Shown here piece by piece: positions 53,283-63,879 of a DNA stretch of 64,000 bases. The notes under the pieces were generated by a model. It did no database searches and was not told the DNA's origin. It saw only the letters and a program-made list of their open reading frames with translations. Both the position numbers and the translations under genes were made by a program. Source of the stretch: Taeniopygia guttata (Eukaryota > Chordata > Aves > Passeriformes > Estrildidae); the NCBI RefSeq assembly GCF_048771995.1, contig NC_133063.1:27484810-27548809 (forward strand), written 5' to 3'. The number at the start of each line of letters is the position of its first letter. The stretch's first letter is position 1.

Positions 53283-53585
53283 GTGAGTACACTTGCAGCG
53301 GGGAGGCTGGGCTGGGGACAAGGGCTGGGGCAGAAACGCTGCAACCGGGGCTGGCTTCTCCCCCTGCATGCAGGGACAGCCCCTCATGGGAGAGCCTTGG
53401 GAGGCCACAGGGCTGCTGCTGCTGCTGCAGCTCCAGGGGCACTGGGATAGTCCTTACTGCCTGCCAGCTGTCTGGGGCCCTGTCCTTCCTGCGCCCAGAA
53501 CCCTGAGCATCCTGTCCTCCCTGCAGCAACCAGTAGTTCCCGCCCTCCCTTCCCCACTCAAGGCCTTCTCTCCCTCCTCCTGCAG
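53283..53585 (+). other. Intron 1 of the ITPRIPL1-like gene
   Basis: Begins GTGAGTAC and ends TCCCTCCTCCTGCAG, a strong pyrimidine tract and acceptor three bases before the ATG. Length 303 bp; contains a short CTG run near 53411. Confidence 0.7.
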
Positions 53586-53588
53586 ACC

Positions 53589-55151
53589 ATGGATCCAGTT
53601 GTGTTCCTGTTCGCGCTCTTGCAAGGTCTCATCCAGTACCCACCGCCCGTGGCTGATGGTTTGGATGAGGAAACACATTGGCGCATGGAAGCGCGCGCAA
53701 AGTACTTGGAATGGGAGAGGCTTCGGCTGGAGCAGGAGGTGGAGCAGCTCTCCCAGAAGAAGATGCCACACTTGCAGCTCTTAGCTGTTGCTGTGCTCCT
53801 GGCCCTGGTCTTGGTCCTGTGGATTATTGGGTGGGAAAGCAGCCTGAGGAGAGAGGAGAATGAAGAAGAAAACCATGGTGCAAATGAAGAGGAAGTTGGC
53901 AATGTTGCTGGAAATGAAGATGACAATGATGGAAATGATGTTGTCAATGGGGCTGCACTTGCAGAAAAGAACAATGACAATGATGTTGCAAATGTAGTCC
54001 AAGAAGAAGACAACAATGTTGACGATTGTGTTGGACAAGATATAATGGAGCGCATACAGTGGCCTGCACAGGACCTGCAGAGAGTCTGTGAGTGGATAAC
54101 TGACCTGATGGACAATTATACAATTTACTTTGAGCATGTCTTGTCTTACAGTTTCTACCCAGTCCTGCACCGACCCATCGGGGTGGGCAGTGCCTTTGAA
54201 GGTTGGAGTCCCCGTGAGCAGGATGTCGTGTACCGTGTGCTCATACCCATGACTCCTCCCCGAGGCCACAGCTTCCACCTGGAGCTGGACAGTGAGGGGC
54301 AGAGGCATGTGAGAAACTTCCGTGTCCGCGTGCAGCTGGAGTGCACCTGCACGAGGCAGCAGCAGGGTGAGAACATGCTGTGCTTCCTGCACAACCCCAA
54401 GGAGGAGCTGAGGAGCAATCAGGATCCCAGCCTCCTAGACACCCTGTGCACCGACTCCTACCTGGACGTGCAGAAAACTGCCTGCTGGTTCCAGCAACTG
54501 GTGAAAGCAATCTGGCCAGCTTTGCCTCAGTCACACAACTGGCATTTAACGCTGCTGCCCTCCACACGCTCCTGCCAATTCAAAGTGACCAATGGTGAAG
54601 AAAGCTTCAGGATTGAGATGCTGTTCGGGGTGCGGAGAGGTGACTCAGCCATCTTTGTGAGCAGCCAGCCTAGAGAGGCCTACACACTAAGCACAACCTG
54701 GCCTGAGTCCTACGCTGTGGCAGAGGCTGAGTTCTTCAAGTACATTGCCAGGCAGGCCCCCCCTGACAGCTTGCACCTCAAATGCCTTCAGTTCTTCTCC
54801 CGCCTTGTTCTGGGCTTCAGCTTCTCCACCTATACCATGAAGACCATTGTCATGCACCTGCTCGTTGCCATGCCCGCATCATCGTGGAGCAGGGGACATC
54901 TCCGGGAGCGACTGATGGATATCAGGGACAGCCTGCATATATGTTTGCGACAAAAATGCCTCCAGCACTTCATTGTGGGTAACCGGAGGTTTCCTCAGGA
55001 CATCAATTTACCCCCAGATGTAAGAATGGGTAGGACATACAATCTCTTCCATCACCTGGCGCAGCAGCTGGCTGCCCACACCCAGGCAAGGCGGGATTAC
55101 CGGGTGCTGCACAAGACGTTCAAAAGGATCGCTCTCGGGGAGGTTAACTGA
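53589..55151 (+). CDS. ITPRIPL1: Inositol trisphosphate receptor-interacting protein-like 1
   Basis: 520 codons in a single coding exon, close to the roughly 555 residues of mammalian ITPRIPL1. Start ATG 53589 in a good Kozak context (ACCATGG). Residues: signal-like hydrophobic N-terminus 3-18; charged coiled-coil segment 28-57; membrane span about 62-83 (LLAVAVLLALVLVLWIIGW); very acidic Asn/Asp/Glu-rich linker 85-150; then a Mab-21-like/nucleotidyltransferase-fold region with YSFYPVLHRPIGVGSAFEGW (near 186-205) and the C-terminal helical part (FSTYTMKTIVMHLL, HFIVGNRRFPQ). Family members are single-pass membrane proteins; ITPRIP itself modulates calcium release through IP3 receptors, and the catalytic status of this branch is unclear. 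The frame is intact. A truncated relative lies at 48000-48384, so the family is locally duplicated. Confidence 0.85.
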   Translation: MDPVVFLFALLQGLIQYPPPVADGLDEETHWRMEARAKYLEWERLRLEQEVEQLSQKKMPHLQLLAVAVLLALVLVLWIIGWESSLRREENEEENHGANEEEVGNVAGNEDDNDGNDVVNGAALAEKNNDNDVANVVQEEDNNVDDCVGQDIMERIQWPAQDLQRVCEWITDLMDNYTIYFEHVLSYSFYPVLHRPIGVGSAFEGWSPREQDVVYRVLIPMTPPRGHSFHLELDSEGQRHVRNFRVRVQLECTCTRQQQGENMLCFLHNPKEELRSNQDPSLLDTLCTDSYLDVQKTACWFQQLVKAIWPALPQSHNWHLTLLPSTRSCQFKVTNGEESFRIEMLFGVRRGDSAIFVSSQPREAYTLSTTWPESYAVAEAEFFKYIARQAPPDSLHLKCLQFFSRLVLGFSFSTYTMKTIVMHLLVAMPASSWSRGHLRERLMDIRDSLHICLRQKCLQHFIVGNRRFPQDINLPPDVRMGRTYNLFHHLAQQLAAHTQARRDYRVLHKTFKRIALGEVN

Positions 55152-56382
55152 AGGAAGGGCAGGAGCCATGGCCATGTGCACAGAGCTGTGCTTGTGCTGC
55201 TCGCAGCTGGCAGCAGACAACCACCTCCTAGCACAAATTTGGTGCTAAGGAGAAGAGGATGCGTGCAAAGGCTCTGGAGAAGGTCCAACAGCCTCTGCTG
55301 GCACCTCAGAAAAAGGACTGCCATGGGAGGGTTTATTCTACTTCTTTGTATCATTTCACTTTCCAAAAAAGGCACCCAGTTGTCATTGAGCCCTGCTCTA
55401 CATGCTGAGCTAAAGTCTCCAAACCCCACCTACAATATGCAGTTCTTCCCAGCCTTTGAGGAGAGCTAAAATTTCAAGCATGAAAAAAGTGGGAATCTGG
55501 GACAGAAAAAGAAAAAAAGAAATGGGGCAAAAAAGAGTATGAGGAAAAACTGGCACTGCTGACCCGGGATGAGTCAATGGATGGAGCCTCTCCATGTCCC
55601 TGGAAGAGACATCTTTATGTCAGCATTAGACCATGTGTGTTGGAGCTGACATGAAATTTTATCTATAGCAGAATCAAGGTTTTTGTTTCATACATAGATA
55701 AATTGTGTATGCCTGTTATATACTATAAAGTTTATGAATTATCATATCTACTAGTAAAATACGATAAAACAATATAGTAATATAAATAATATCAAAATAT
55801 GAAATATGGAGTTACATCAGGATAAAAAGTAATTTTAAAGAGTTGCATATGTAATTTCGTTTAAATAGTAACAGTAGAACACATATTTATTGTCAGTGTC
55901 TGTTGTGACACATATTGTTGCTCATAGTCCCTTTATGTCTGGAAGGTTTTTCATAAAATAGATATATTTATTACATATATAGCATACACATGATATATAC
56001 TTGCTGTATACATTAAATATGAATATAACACTGTAATATATATTCTATATCATATGCCTATAATAGATTACATGCGTGATATAAATTTTATACAGATGTA
56101 AAGCCATATCCAGTCTTGCTATCTGTTGCAACCCATATTCCTGCTCTAGAGTTAGTGCAGTAGCACTACTGGAAAACACTTTGCTCTAGTGTCAATAAAA
56201 GGCAATTTGTGCAGAATCTGGAGTGCGCAAGACTTTATTGATCTCAGCCAGGCTTATAGTAGTGGTAAATGTCACGGGCTGTGAATCTGGGCTCATGAAC
56301 ATGGCTCCTTGAACTCAACCAAACTCAGAGTGGTGAATTATCTCTAGCTGAAATTAAGCCAAGCCACCCCCAGCCCCTCTGA
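55152..56382. other. 3' flank, AT-rich, no gene
   Basis: Begins with the 3' UTR of the ITPRIPL1-like gene. 55600-56150 is strongly AT-rich. A poly(A)-type GTCAATAAAAGGC lies near 56192, but it is about 1 kb downstream and may belong to another repeat. Confidence 0.5.
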
Positions 56383-56610
56383 TCACAGAATCCCAGAATG
56401 CCTTGGCTTGGAAGGGTGCTTAGAAATTGTCTTGTCCCAGCCCTGCTGCCAAGGGCAGGGACACCTTCCACTAGGCCAGGTTGCTCCAAGGCCCATCCAA
56501 GCTGGCCTGGAACACAGCCAGGGATGGGGCAGCCACAGCTCCTGTGGGCAGCGTGGGCCAGAGGCTCAGCAGCCTCAGAGACCAGAAGTCCTTGCACAGC
56601 TCCAGCCTAA
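56383..56610 (-). mobile_element. CR1 3'-end fragment
   Basis: ATCACAGAATCCCAGAATG, TTGGAAGGGTGC, CCAAGGGCAGGGACACCTTC and ACTAGGCCAGGTTGCTCC are the reversed CR1 3' end. Confidence 0.85.
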
Positions 56611-57204
56611 GGCTGCCCTCTGTCAGTGGGAAGCCACTGGCCCTGGCGCTGTCCCTCCAGGCCCTTGCCAACAGCCCCTGTGCCGGTCTCTCACGGCTCC
56701 CGTGCAGGGACCCAAAGGCCGCAGGAGGGTGCCCCTGGAGAAGCCCTTGGAGAGCGCAGGGGCCAGGAATGCCGCCATGAGGGCAGCAAGCAGGGCCTGG
56801 CCTGCCTGTCCCTGCGGGAGGGCACAGGGCGGGCGCTGAGGCCCTGCCAGCTGAAGCTGGGAGCTCTGGAGCGCGGCCGGCAGAGAGCCGTGGGCTCCCG
56901 CAGCTCTGCAGCCCTCACGGCTGAGGCAGCTGCCCGGGCACAGCCGGCCGGGGATACGCGGCCCGCCCGGGGCCACCCGCAGGGGGACCCTGCTCTGGGG
57001 CCAGCCCAGGCCGCACCCCAAGGGGCAGTGCCCGGGCAGGGAACGGCTCTGCCCGGGGACAGGGCTCTGGGAGCAGGGCAGCAGGGCCGGAGGTGCCGGG
57101 CACAGAGAGCGAGGGACACGGTGGTGTAGTAACAGCCTGGCTGCCTTGGGGCATACACAACAGGCTGACAGGGCACAGGCAGGCAGAAGCTCCCATCCTC
57201 TTGG
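56611..57204. other. GC-rich stretch, probably old CR1
   Basis: GC-rich, with long open frames on both strands that show no protein family. It lies between two CR1 pieces of the same orientation and may be diverged CR1. Confidence 0.4.
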
Positions 57205-57850
57205 CATCCTGGGGCCAGACTGTGCCTGGATGCATCCTGAGACCTACCCTGACTCAGGTGCAGCACCTCATACTTGGTCTTTTTAAACCACATGAGACTG
57301 CTATGGTTCCACTCCTCAAGCACATCACATCTCTTTAGTAGTCATTCCATTCTTCAGGTGTGTCAGCTGCTGCTTGGTGACATCAGCAAACCTGCTGAGG
57401 ATACCTCTGTGTACAGGATTAATGAAGATATTAATAGACATTGTTAAGAGAACAGAACTTTGAGGTCCATCCTGACTCTTAGCTGTTGATCTCTGGAAGC
57501 ACCATGCATGCAATTTCTTATCCATCCAACAGTCCAGGCACCAAATCCATCTCTCTCAAATTTAGGGAGAATGTTTTGGGGATCATGTCAAAGGCTTTAC
57601 GGTAGTCCAGATAAATGACACCTGTAGCCTTCCCCTTGTCCCTTCATGTACTCGATCCATCATTGAAGGCCACTGGGTAGGTCAGGCAAGACTCACCCTC
57701 GGCTGTCCCAAATCACCTCCCTGTTCTCCATGTGCCTTAGCATAGCTTCAAGGAGGATGTGTTCCGTGATCTTCTGAGGCACTGACATGAGGCTGATGTG
57801 TTGGTCATTTCCAGAGTGTTCCTTTCTACCCTTTTTTAAAATGGGTGTAG
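57205..57850 (-). mobile_element. CR1 fragment with RT remnants
   Basis: Minus-strand frames read ISLMSVPQKITEHILLEAML (about 57725-57800) and INIFINPVHRGILSRFADVTK (about 57370-57440), the fingers and YADD-side parts of CR1 ORF2 reverse transcriptase, in different frames. FADV stands where the catalytic motif would be. Confidence 0.8.
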
Positions 57851-58589
57851 TGGGTTCACCTTGGCTGAATGCCAGTTGGTCACTAAGCCACTCCATCACA
57901 CTCCCTTTCCTAGTGTGACAGGGGAGAGAACATAAAATGGAAAACAAGTAGTCAGCTGAGATAAGGCTGTTAATTAAAGTGAAAAAATTGAGTTTGTGCA
58001 TGCAAAAGTAAAGGAGAAAAAACATTTATTCTCTACTTCTCATAGATGAGCAATGTTCAGCCCTTTCCCGGGAAGCATCAATTTCTCTATTCTCTTGTCT
58101 TCTTGTTCCCTATGAGATATTGGGCCTATTGTACCACACACCTTAACGGAGCAGAGTGATACTTCATGAAGAGAGATCTGTTCTGCTTAGAAACCCAGCC
58201 GTGAGTGGCCTCTAGCTGGAGCCAGAGGTTTATGTATTCCACTCTGGCCCTGGAGAATCATAACAAGTGAATGGCTGCGGACGTACTTCCCCTCTCCAGA
58301 ACATCAGTCTTCCCTCCTTAAAGCACCCTGAGCAGGGGAAGAGGGAAACAACCGTTTCCAATTGTTTGGCTAGCCCAAATCATACGCACTGATGAATAAA
58401 GGATGGGAATTGCTCACAAAGTACTTGCTGACTTTCTCTACTCCCCTCTAGCAGCAGTTTCTTTAGTATGGTGACTTTTTCTTTTGTGAGGGTGATGCAA
58501 AAGGGAAGTAAACAAGCAGAGCCAGCAATCAGACTGCAAGTTAGGTCACTGCAAAGAAAAGGGGTTAATCTTTCACTCAGAGCAAGAAA
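57851..58589. other. No gene seen
   Basis: Intergenic DNA without recognisable features. Confidence 0.45.
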
Positions 58590-58876
58590 GGGTTAGATAA
58601 AAACATGCCTGTGTGGAGTGTGGAATGCTGCAACAGGTCCCAAAGCAGTGGTGGCAAAGGCCTGAGCACAGGAAAGGGTCTGGTGATCAAGTCTGATGAG
58701 GAGCAGCTGAGGGAGCTGGAGGGGCTGAGAATCGAGAAGAGGAGGCTCAGGGGGGCTTTCTTGTTCTCTACAACTCCCTGACAGAAGTGTGGAGCCGCAC
58801 CCCAGGTGGGGGTCAGGCTCTGCTCCCAGGAAACAAGGGAGAGGACAAGAGGAAATGGCCTCAACTTCTGTCAGGT
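58590..58876 (+). mobile_element. CR1 fragment
   Basis: AAGTCTGATGAGGAGCAGCT, GAGGGAGCTGG, AAGAGGAGGCTCAGGGG and GACAAGAGGAAATGGCCTCA follow CR1 in plus orientation. It stops abruptly at the CpG island. Confidence 0.85.
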
Positions 58877-59345
58877 TGCGCGCTTCCGGTGCCGCCGGCC
58901 GGACCGGGACAGTGGGAACGGGGCTGGGATAGGGAGATCGGGGCTGGGACAGCGGGAACGGGGCCGGGATTAGGGCCGGGACAGCGGAGCGCTGCTCTCC
59001 CGCGGGCGGCCGCCGTGCCCGCGGCGTGCGAGGGAACCGCACCGTGCCCGGTCCGCCCGGCTGCTGCTCCGAGCGGCGGCGCTGGGGCAGCGCCGAGGCT
59101 CCCCCAGAGGCGGAGAGCGGCTCCGGGACTCCCCGGGCAGCCTGCCGGCCGAGCCGCTGCTCCGCTGCCCGGGCTGGCCGGGCTCAGCTCCGTGCCGGGC
59201 CCGCCCTGCCCGCCGCGTTCGGCTGCGGACGGAGCCGCCCGCCTCGCCCCGCTGCTGGCCCGGGCCCCGGGGGGCGCCGCTGCAGATCAGTGACCGCCGG
59301 TTTGTCACAGAGCTGAGCTCGAAGGCGATTTCAGCCACGGGGGAG
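58877..59345 (+). promoter_or_regulatory. CpG island, candidate TALPID3 promoter
   Basis: About 470 bases of dense CpG (TTGCGCGCTTCCGG with an ETS-like core at 58877-58890, then GGGCCGGGA/GGGAACGGGG repeats). It is the only CpG island on the left side of the TALPID3 exons and lies 1.5 kb before the first recognised one. Open frames on both strands are compositional. No first coding exon could be assigned, and no head-to-head gene is visible on the minus strand. Confidence 0.6.
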
Positions 59346-59454
59346 TTGTGTAATTAAGGAATTCTTGTGTTCCCGCCCCGCAGTTGTCAGCGCTCTTTGT
59401 TCTCCCAACTGTTCCGCACATGGAGTGTGAGCTGTACGGGCTGTGAGGGAGCCA

Positions 59455-59655
59455 CAGGAGCTGTGGCTGCCCCTGGATCCCTGGAAGTGTCCCAGGCCAG
59501 GATCCCTGGAAGTGTTCCAGGCCCCTGAATACCTGGAAGTGTTTCAGGCCAGGCCCCTGCATCCCTGGAACTGTTCCAGGCCAAGTTGGATGGGGCTTGG
59601 AGCAGCCTGGGGTAGTGGAAGTTGTCCCTCTGCATGGGTGCAGGAATGCTCAATC
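59455..59655 (+). mobile_element. CR1 3' fragment with internal tandem repeat
   Basis: The CR1 piece CCCTGGAAGTGTTCCAGGCC is present about four times in a row (59475-59580) in units of 25-35 bases before the element continues (AAGTTGGATGGGGCTTGGAG). Confidence 0.75.
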
Positions 59656-60329
59656 CCTGTTAAACATCCCTGGTTAAAGGATGTGATGCCTCAGGTTTTA
59701 GCTTTTATGTTTTTTTTTTCACATTCTCTGCTGCTTTAGTGCATCATATTTAGGGGATGATGAGCTCTCTTCACAGAGGAGTGAGATAGAGTGAAAATTT
59801 AAGAGTAGGAATTTATTTGGATTTAGGTGAAATGTGTCACTTTGTCCTTGTTAACATAAATGAAATATGTTGTTTAGTCTGGTATCTGCAGCACTAGCAA
59901 AGTTGTCCCAGCTAAGGAGAAAAAATTACAAATTTCTACACTAAAATGATGAGAGATAAAAAAGCCTCTTCGGACTTTGAAACAGACAAGGCAGAGTGAC
60001 TCAAGAGTTCTTTCTGTACTTCCTGACAAAAACTGAGTACAGGCTGTACTAGCTGTAAGTGTAACTCGAAATCAGCAGAATGAATGTACATGAACCTATT
60101 GTGAAATCCTATGTATATGGAAATTAGGGTAACAAAAAAAGATCGAGAGTTCTCAGGAGTGTTCTTGTCCATTGAAAGGCAGTAAGTCCCCACATGCATG
60201 CAGTACTATAATAAACATACAGTTCCCTACAAATCTTTATTAGAATTGTAGAGTCTTGATTTTTTTCCACATTTCAGCAGGGAGGCAAAACAATTCCTTC
60301 TCTAGCTGGGGACTGAGGACAAATGATCC
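59656..60329. other. No gene seen
   Basis: AT-rich; no feature recognised. Confidence 0.45.
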
Positions 60330-60597
60330 AAATTTCAGACCCAAGAACAGAAACAACATGGGCTGAAGAGAGAAAACCAAAAAGGATGGGACTTCATAAG
60401 CTAAAGATATTGACAACTAACTCCAATATGCAAATGGACCAAAACTTATAAAAGTGTGAGACCCCATGACCTGTGGTCCATTTTTGTGGCCATTTTGGAT
60501 TGTGCTGCCCAAGATGGATCTATTTGAGGCCTCTTAATAAATTCCTGCTTTATTCTTAAGCTCTGTCTAGTCTCTGTTCTAGGTCAGCCTTCACAAA
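60330..60597 (+). repeat. LTR-like promoter segment before TALPID3 exons
   Basis: TATA-like ACTTATAAAAGTGTGAG (about 60445) and a poly(A)-type CTTAATAAATTCC (about 60534) about 90 bases apart, then an end GGTCAGCCTTCACA. This is the R-U5 layout of an LTR. The left border is unknown. Confidence 0.5.
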
Positions 60598-60831
60598 GCA
60601 TCAGTTGTTTAGTAATGTTCTGTTTTTCAGAGGTTTCTCCATGCTGTAAATCGAATTTCTCATTCAGACTCACAGAATTCCTTGATGTTTTTAAGCTTCA
60701 GCACAATCTCTGTAGTCATTTGTGTTACAAGGGTTGTGATGTCCAGGCCTTCAGAGATAAGGGAAATGTGGAACTGTACAGAAAATGCACCACAAATTAT
60801 CCTGACCACAGTAAAACTGCTTTTATTTTAG

Positions 60832-60908
60832 GAGTCCTAAGCACCAAAGCATATCCAGAATGCCTGCTTCCAGTTGAAAATTCCAAGCCCATGTTTTTAT
60901 CCCAAATG
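60832..60908 (+). CDS. TALPID3: TALPID3 exon (tentative)
   Basis: Acceptor CTTTTATTTTAG, donor ATG/GTAAGA. It is open only in the frame that starts with two carried bases and ends at phase 0, which is the phase exon 61474 needs. Similarity to the mammalian protein is weak ([11 protein letters not shown]). Confidence 0.55.
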
Positions 60909-63727
60909 GTAAGAAAAGCTGCTGCTCCTTCCTGCAATCCTGAGCTAAGAGAACAGCGTTTTCCTCAAAAAGCTGTAGCTCCTCTAAAAGCAGCACAAGA
61001 TTTTGGCTCAGCCTCTGCACCACAGCTGTGCAGCTGCTTTTTCTTTGGGTTGCTGCTGGTGTGGTGTTACTGCTGCTGCTTTTGGAAGGGCTTTATTTTA
61101 CACTGAGTGCTTAATTCTCTGTGTGTGAGCAATCCTGAAATGTCCAAGATTAGCAGCTTCTCTAAACTTCAGCAGGTACAGTTTCACTGCTTCTTCTTTG
61201 GCCACAAATGAAAAGAATAAACTTACTTAGAACATAGAATATATGGTTTTGATTTGAATTGTGCTTGTGGAGTTTTAGTCCCTAAAATGCCATGTGAACT
61301 CTTGCCAACAATGTCCAGACTCTTCTGTGGCAGAGGTCTTCACATGTTTTGTGCCAAGGCCTTTGTGTTGCTGTGTGTAAATGGTTCCATTTGTGTGCTC
61401 AGAAGTTCCATCTGCCATTAAAATTTTGGCTGTAGAGGCTTTGATCTCTGCTTTTTCTGCTCTTCTCCTCAAGGATTCTCCTGGAGAAGCTGCAGCACAA
61501 GATGATCCTTTGGTGCTGCTGGAAGATAGCAGAGGACCTGAAGGTAAAACACACCAATCACCCTTTTTGTAAGGAGACTGATTAATTAAAGGAAAAGGGA
61601 GATTTTAGGTATTATTTTTTATTTTCATTATAGAAACTTCTGAGTGAAAATATTCAAGGGTTGCTTTGATAAAAAGATGATAATTGTAACAAACATTCTT
61701 TAATTTTGCAAATTTTATCTCATTGCTGGCATTACATTTTTTTTAAATTGAGTGGGTCTGCCAGTGTTGAGATTCCTTTTGTTAACCAGATATTTGTGTC
61801 TCTGAATAGACAGTTTGGGGAAGGGGCTTGTTTTGATCCATTTTCCTCTTGTGAATTATTGTACTACAAAGGCATATTTTTCTTCAAGCAACCTGTACCA
61901 AAAAAGTGTCTTTCTAATCGTTAGGAATCCTAAAAATCACAATGTCAGTGTCTTTTCCTTTAATTTCTGAATCTACCAATTTCAGTCAGATTCAGGGAAG
62001 CGAAGGCTTTTTAAAGAAAACACATGTATGCAGGTTTCTTGGATATCTGGAACTGTGCAGAGGATAAAAAACACAAATAATACCCTAGTTAAGACAAAAA
62101 ATCAGTACTTTTACACTCATAGGCAGCAGCTACCTGACTTAGCAGCATTTGCCTCCTCTGCCCAGCTAACAGTGGGTGAGGGACAGCCTGCAATGCTTTT
62201 AGAATGATTTACACCTATTAAGAAAACTTGTAGTTTATGACGATGGCTGGGAAATACTCTTTCTGGGGTTTTCTTAATTAAACTTTTTTTCAAGTCAGAA
62301 TTTGCAGCATTTTATTGACTGGGTTGCCTGAGCTCAAGTTACCATTGAGACTTTACTCAGCATTATTGGACTTTATTGATAGCAGCATTCAGTGCTATAA
62401 AAATTGTGTTAAATTAAGCCTGGTCTTACTCTTACCTTTATTTAAGTTTTCTACTTACTGAAAGGAAACAATTTGTTGTTGCAATAGATGATGTGGTTCC
62501 TGGAGGCTACAGATTCTTCACAGCAAAATTAAATTGAAATATCTGAAGTATTGAAGTAATTGAAATGAAATTGAAGTATTGAAGTAATACTTTTTCTCTA
62601 CCTGTGAAATAGACATTTTGTGCCAATTATTTCAACAAAGGATGTTTGTCCTTCCGCACAGATGATGTTTTTATTTCTCAGTATGCTACTGGCCAGAAGG
62701 AGGCTCTGAGAGCAGCATTAGAGTGAGTTGTTGTTGGTGTGTGAGGAAGAAATGTTTTTTTTACAGTTCTCTGTCATTGTTCTTTTTCTGTGTATACAAG
62801 TGTTTTCAGCTGATTTTATTCCCTGGATATCTTGTGTCAGAACTTCCAGGAGAAATCCTGTGTGGGGGAAATATTTACTTGGAGGAGATATGAAGAAAAT
62901 GCTGTTTACAGGCACATTTTTATTTTTCTAGAACTCGGGTTATTCCTGTTCATAAGGAGGTAAAGGTGCAGCTCTTGGGAAGTGCCTCTACAGAAAAAAG
63001 GGAAGGTGCTGGGGATGACACCAGGTCAGCACCGAGGGAAGTTGAGTCTGCAACAACCATTGCAGCAGCCACTGCTGCTGCCATTGCCACGACAGCTCCA
63101 CTTCTCAAGGTGAGTGGGAGTAGCAGTTCTTTGTCCTCTTAAAATAGTAAATGCTCCAAACAAGCCTGAAATTGTTGATAGTAGCTCCAGAGAGCCTCAA
63201 TGTGTCTACTCACTGCTTTGTGTGTTTGTCATATCACACTCACTGACCAATATACCAGAGGGAACTGATTTGGATTTAACTAAATGAGCAGAAGACAGAG
63301 AATATTTGATTTATCTATTAGAAATTCACAATATTGCTAAACCACCAAGTTTAAGGCTAAACAGAATTTTGTTTCTTTTGGGATGCAAATCCAGGATTCT
63401 GTGAAGGATGTTTTGTTCTTCTGATGCTCACATATCTTCTGCAATAATGGGTTTTTTCACCTCCCCCTTTTTTTTTTTAATCCTTTATTGCAGGTTCAAA
63501 ATGATTTGGAAGCAAAAGTGAACTCAGTTTCAGAACTGCTTCAGAAACTGCAGGAGACAGACAGGCAGCTGCAACGAGCATCTGAACAGCAAAAAAACGT
63601 GAAGGCTCAACATGAGGAACCTCACTACCACCAGAGAGTCAGCAAGCTTGAAAAACAGATGAATGCTTTCATGGTGCAAAGGATTCAGCACCTGGAAAAG
63701 CTACAGGAGCAACAAATGAATATTCAG
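60832..63727 (+). CDS. TALPID3: TALPID3 (KIAA0586), five exons, partial
   Basis: Centrosomal/ciliary protein needed for ciliogenesis and Hedgehog signalling. Exons: 60832-60908, 61474-61543, 62662-62722, 62932-63109, 63494-63727. All have GT/AG borders and their phases fit (77, 70, 61, 178 and 234 bases; the joins read without a stop). The product includes [17 protein letters not shown], the Ala/Thr-rich [20 protein letters not shown] and a coiled coil ([36 protein letters not shown]), which I recognise as the N-terminal region of TALPID3. The start codon and upstream exon(s) were not found; the rest lies beyond the window. The first two exons diverge most from the mammalian protein and are the least certain. 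Confidence 0.87.
61474..61543 (+). CDS. TALPID3: TALPID3 exon
   Basis: Acceptor TCTGCTCTTCTCCTCAAG, donor AAG/GTAAAA. 23 codons plus one base ([14 protein letters not shown]); the spare base completes the first codon of the next exon. Confidence 0.65.
62662..62722 (+). CDS. TALPID3: TALPID3 exon
   Basis: Acceptor TCCTTCCGCACAG, donor AGA/GTGAGT. Encodes [19 protein letters not shown], well conserved. Confidence 0.85.
62932..63109 (+). CDS. TALPID3: TALPID3 exon
   Basis: Acceptor TTTTTATTTTTCTAG, donor AAG/GTGAGT. Encodes [15 protein letters not shown] and the Ala-rich [14 protein letters not shown] stretch; ends in phase 0. Confidence 0.88.
63494..63727 (+). CDS. TALPID3: TALPID3 exon, coiled coil
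   Basis: Acceptor TCCTTTATTGCAG, donor CAG/GTATCT. 78 codons in phase 0, almost entirely heptad-like coiled coil. Confidence 0.9.
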
Positions 63728-63879
63728 GTATCTAAGTCACAAGGCAGAAACTTCAGGTTAATAATTTCTTTTGTATCTCAGAATTAATGTTATAATAATT
63801 TGGATTGTTTCTAAGTATTAGAAAGAAAAAAAGTTCAGTAGAAGTGGATCAAAAGAAGTGAAAGCATTCAACAATGAGA

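Noticed and set aside
56623..57323. 194- and 210-codon minus-strand frames
   Set aside because: GC-rich region between CR1 pieces; plus-strand frames of similar length coexist and no family is recognisable.
58787..59338. 168- and 122-codon frames in the TALPID3 CpG island
   Set aside because: Start in CR1 sequence or run on both strands; composition only. A first exon may be here but I cannot place it.
60631..60830. A further TALPID3 exon upstream of 60832
   Set aside because: An acceptor (TGTTTTTCAG) exists at 60630, but no donor or conserved peptide was found.
60615..61106. 163-codon single-exon gene
   Set aside because: The frame crosses a splice-bounded TALPID3 exon (60832-60908) in the same phase and carries no domain; the exon explains its only conserved part.
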